Shown: positions 63,024 through 64,000 of the stretch, in pieces | Position numbering within the stretch: position 1 is the stretch's first letter | Layout of the letters: every line of letters begins with the position of its first letter | Origin: Roseburia sp. | Lineage (GTDB): Bacteria > Bacillota_A > Clostridia > Lachnospirales > Lachnospiraceae | NCBI GenBank assembly: GCA_019411365.1 | Contig: DXQT01000004.1 | Span: 1 to 64,000 of the forward strand | Direction: 5' to 3' | Length of the DNA stretch: 64,000 bases | Notes under the pieces: generated by a model | What the model saw: the letters and a program-made list of their open reading frames with translations, nothing else | Told to the model about the DNA's origin: nothing | Database searches by the model: none | Position numbers and translations under genes: made by a program

Positions 63024-64000
63024 TTGGCAACAGGGAAAAGAAAGAGTTCCTCTGGCAGAAAAACTTCTGGCAGAAAAACGAATTCAGGACGTAAGAAGAA
63101 TGATATACAGCAGGAGAGCTTTACAGAGGAAGTGATTCTGTGGGTGATCCTTGCAATCTCCATTTTACTTTTTATCAGTAATTTTGGAATCGGCGGGGCA
63201 ATTGGAAATGCTGTCAGCAGTTTCTTTTTTGGTGTATTTGGTTTGATCGCATATATTTTTCCGGTTGTTTTGGTGATCGGTACTTTTTTTGCGGCGTCCA
63301 ATAAAGGCAATCGGATCGCAACGGTAAAAATTGCTGCGGCTGTCTTTTTTGTGCTGTTTTTATGTATGTTTATCGAGATCGTGCGCTGTGGCGCGGAAGT
63401 TGTCGGAGCGGCAGGTGCCTATCAGTATTGTTCGGTACATAAAATTGGCGGAGGATTTTTAGGTGGTCTTCTTGCCGGGATTTTTTGTCCAAATTTTGGA
63501 CTCCTCGGTTCTTATGTGATCGATGTTGTGGCAATGATTATCTGTCTGGTGCTGATCACAGAACGTTCCGCATTGAAGGGTGTGCAGAAAGGCAGCCGTA
63601 AAGTTTATGAAACGGCAAAAGAGAGCAATGAACGTCATCGTGAACTTGCAGAACAGCGACGTGAGGAACGTGAGCTGCGCCGCATGGACCGCAAGGTGGA
63701 AGGCGTGGCAGTCGACACAAGAGTTCTTCCGGACAGGAAGGCAGAGCCTATGGGTTCGGATGAAGTCAGTGAAATTAATATTGACAAACTTTTGGAGCAG
63801 TCGAACACCAATCTGCCGGAAATCAAGGAGGAGAAGCATGTGACACTCACAGCCGGAGGCGCAGAATATCAAAAACTTCCTGCTATGGAACCGGAGACGG
63901 AACTGTATGTTGCTCCGTCTGCATTTTCTGAGGAAGCGTTTGAGGCAAAAGAGCTGGAAGAGGATGCATCAATCTTTCACTCAGAGCCGGCATATCAGGA
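63024..64000 (+). CDS. DNA translocase FtsK/SpoIIIE, N-terminal part (runs off window)
   Basis: The frame opens at TTG 63024, 7 nt after GGAGG (63012-63016), and stays open to the window edge, giving 325 codons. A Ser/Lys/Arg-rich N-terminus is followed by four hydrophobic segments at about 40-58, 65-90, 97-118 and 140-180. A charged linker follows ('ERHRELAEQRREERELRRMDRK'). This is the membrane domain and linker of FtsK/SpoIIIE; the motor and gamma domains lie beyond the window. It pumps DNA through the septum at division and sporulation. Linkage to tepA supports the call. Confidence 0.85.
   Translation, partial: MATGKRKSSSGRKTSGRKTNSGRKKNDIQQESFTEEVILWVILAISILLFISNFGIGGAIGNAVSSFFFGVFGLIAYIFPVVLVIGTFFAASNKGNRIATVKIAAAVFFVLFLCMFIEIVRCGAEVVGAAGAYQYCSVHKIGGGFLGGLLAGIFCPNFGLLGSYVIDVVAMIICLVLITERSALKGVQKGSRKVYETAKESNERHRELAEQRREERELRRMDRKVEGVAVDTRVLPDRKAEPMGSDEVSEINIDKLLEQSNTNLPEIKEEKHVTLTAGGAEYQKLPAMEPETELYVAPSAFSEEAFEAKELEEDASIFHSEPAYQ

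Overview
The window looks like a chromosomal stretch of a Lachnospiraceae (Clostridia) gut anaerobe, most likely Roseburia or a close relative. The evidence is the gene content and family types: a T-box-controlled leuS and pheST, the small LeuC/LeuD type, SpoIID and SpoIIIE, a YdiF-type ABC-F gene next to rex, a nnr-alr-mazF cluster, a Re-type citrate synthase, Gly/Cys-rich 'HCB' and AP2-type proteins, and a family-32 fructan/sucrose locus. The placement is inferred from this content; no phylogeny was run.

Layout. 1-5.7 kb is accessory and AT-rich. It holds a HipBA-like pair, a Rpn-family nuclease gene whose start codon appears to have mutated to ACG, an Xre regulator beside an unrecognised 233-aa protein, and a leftward three-gene unit: RelE/HigB-like toxin, HigA-like antitoxin, SecB-like chaperone. 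This last unit reads as a toxin-antitoxin-chaperone (TAC) system. Two diverged copies of one short coding sequence flank the part with the Xre, unknown and TAC genes. 5.7-9.1 kb has a two-domain HAD protein and a sugar-phosphate transferase for surface polysaccharide. 9.1-15 kb is leucine metabolism: T-box-leuS, a LysR regulator, and divergent leuCD with a tandem 55-bp duplication between leuC and leuD. 15-21 kb holds an AP2/HNH-derived protein, a chemoreceptor, thrC and a two-gene CheY plus MshEN-CheX module. 21-24.2 kb has Si-citrate synthase, cdd and a structured noncoding RNA followed by an A/G-rich repeat array and a terminator.

24.2-33.5 kb carries SpoIID-like and YihY genes, T-box-pheST, queA, and PilZ and TraX proteins. 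33.5-40.9 kb is a LacI-controlled fructan/sucrose operon (two permeases, lipoprotein binding protein, GH32 hydrolase, fructokinase) with three operator-like palindromes. 40.9-48.4 kb has tyrA, an EF-G paralogue with altered GTPase motifs, an InlB-repeat surface protein, several short Lachnospiraceae-type proteins and a response regulator with Glu at the phosphorylation site. 48.4-53.7 kb is an operon for 2-oxoglutarate/glutamate precursors: Re-citrate synthase, GntR regulator, isocitrate dehydrogenase, then ABC-F. 53.7-64 kb runs through rex (with a consensus Rex operator), nnr, alr, mazF without a visible antitoxin, corC-like, yebC, glgA, tepA, uppP and the 5' part of ftsK/spoIIIE, which leaves the window.

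The best candidates for novelty are the SecB-linked toxin-antitoxin unit with its flanking paralogous repeats, the structured RNA with its repeat tail, the MshEN-CheX fusion, and the Re-citrate synthase operon with its palindromic operator. All functional calls come from reading the sequence; no database search was run.
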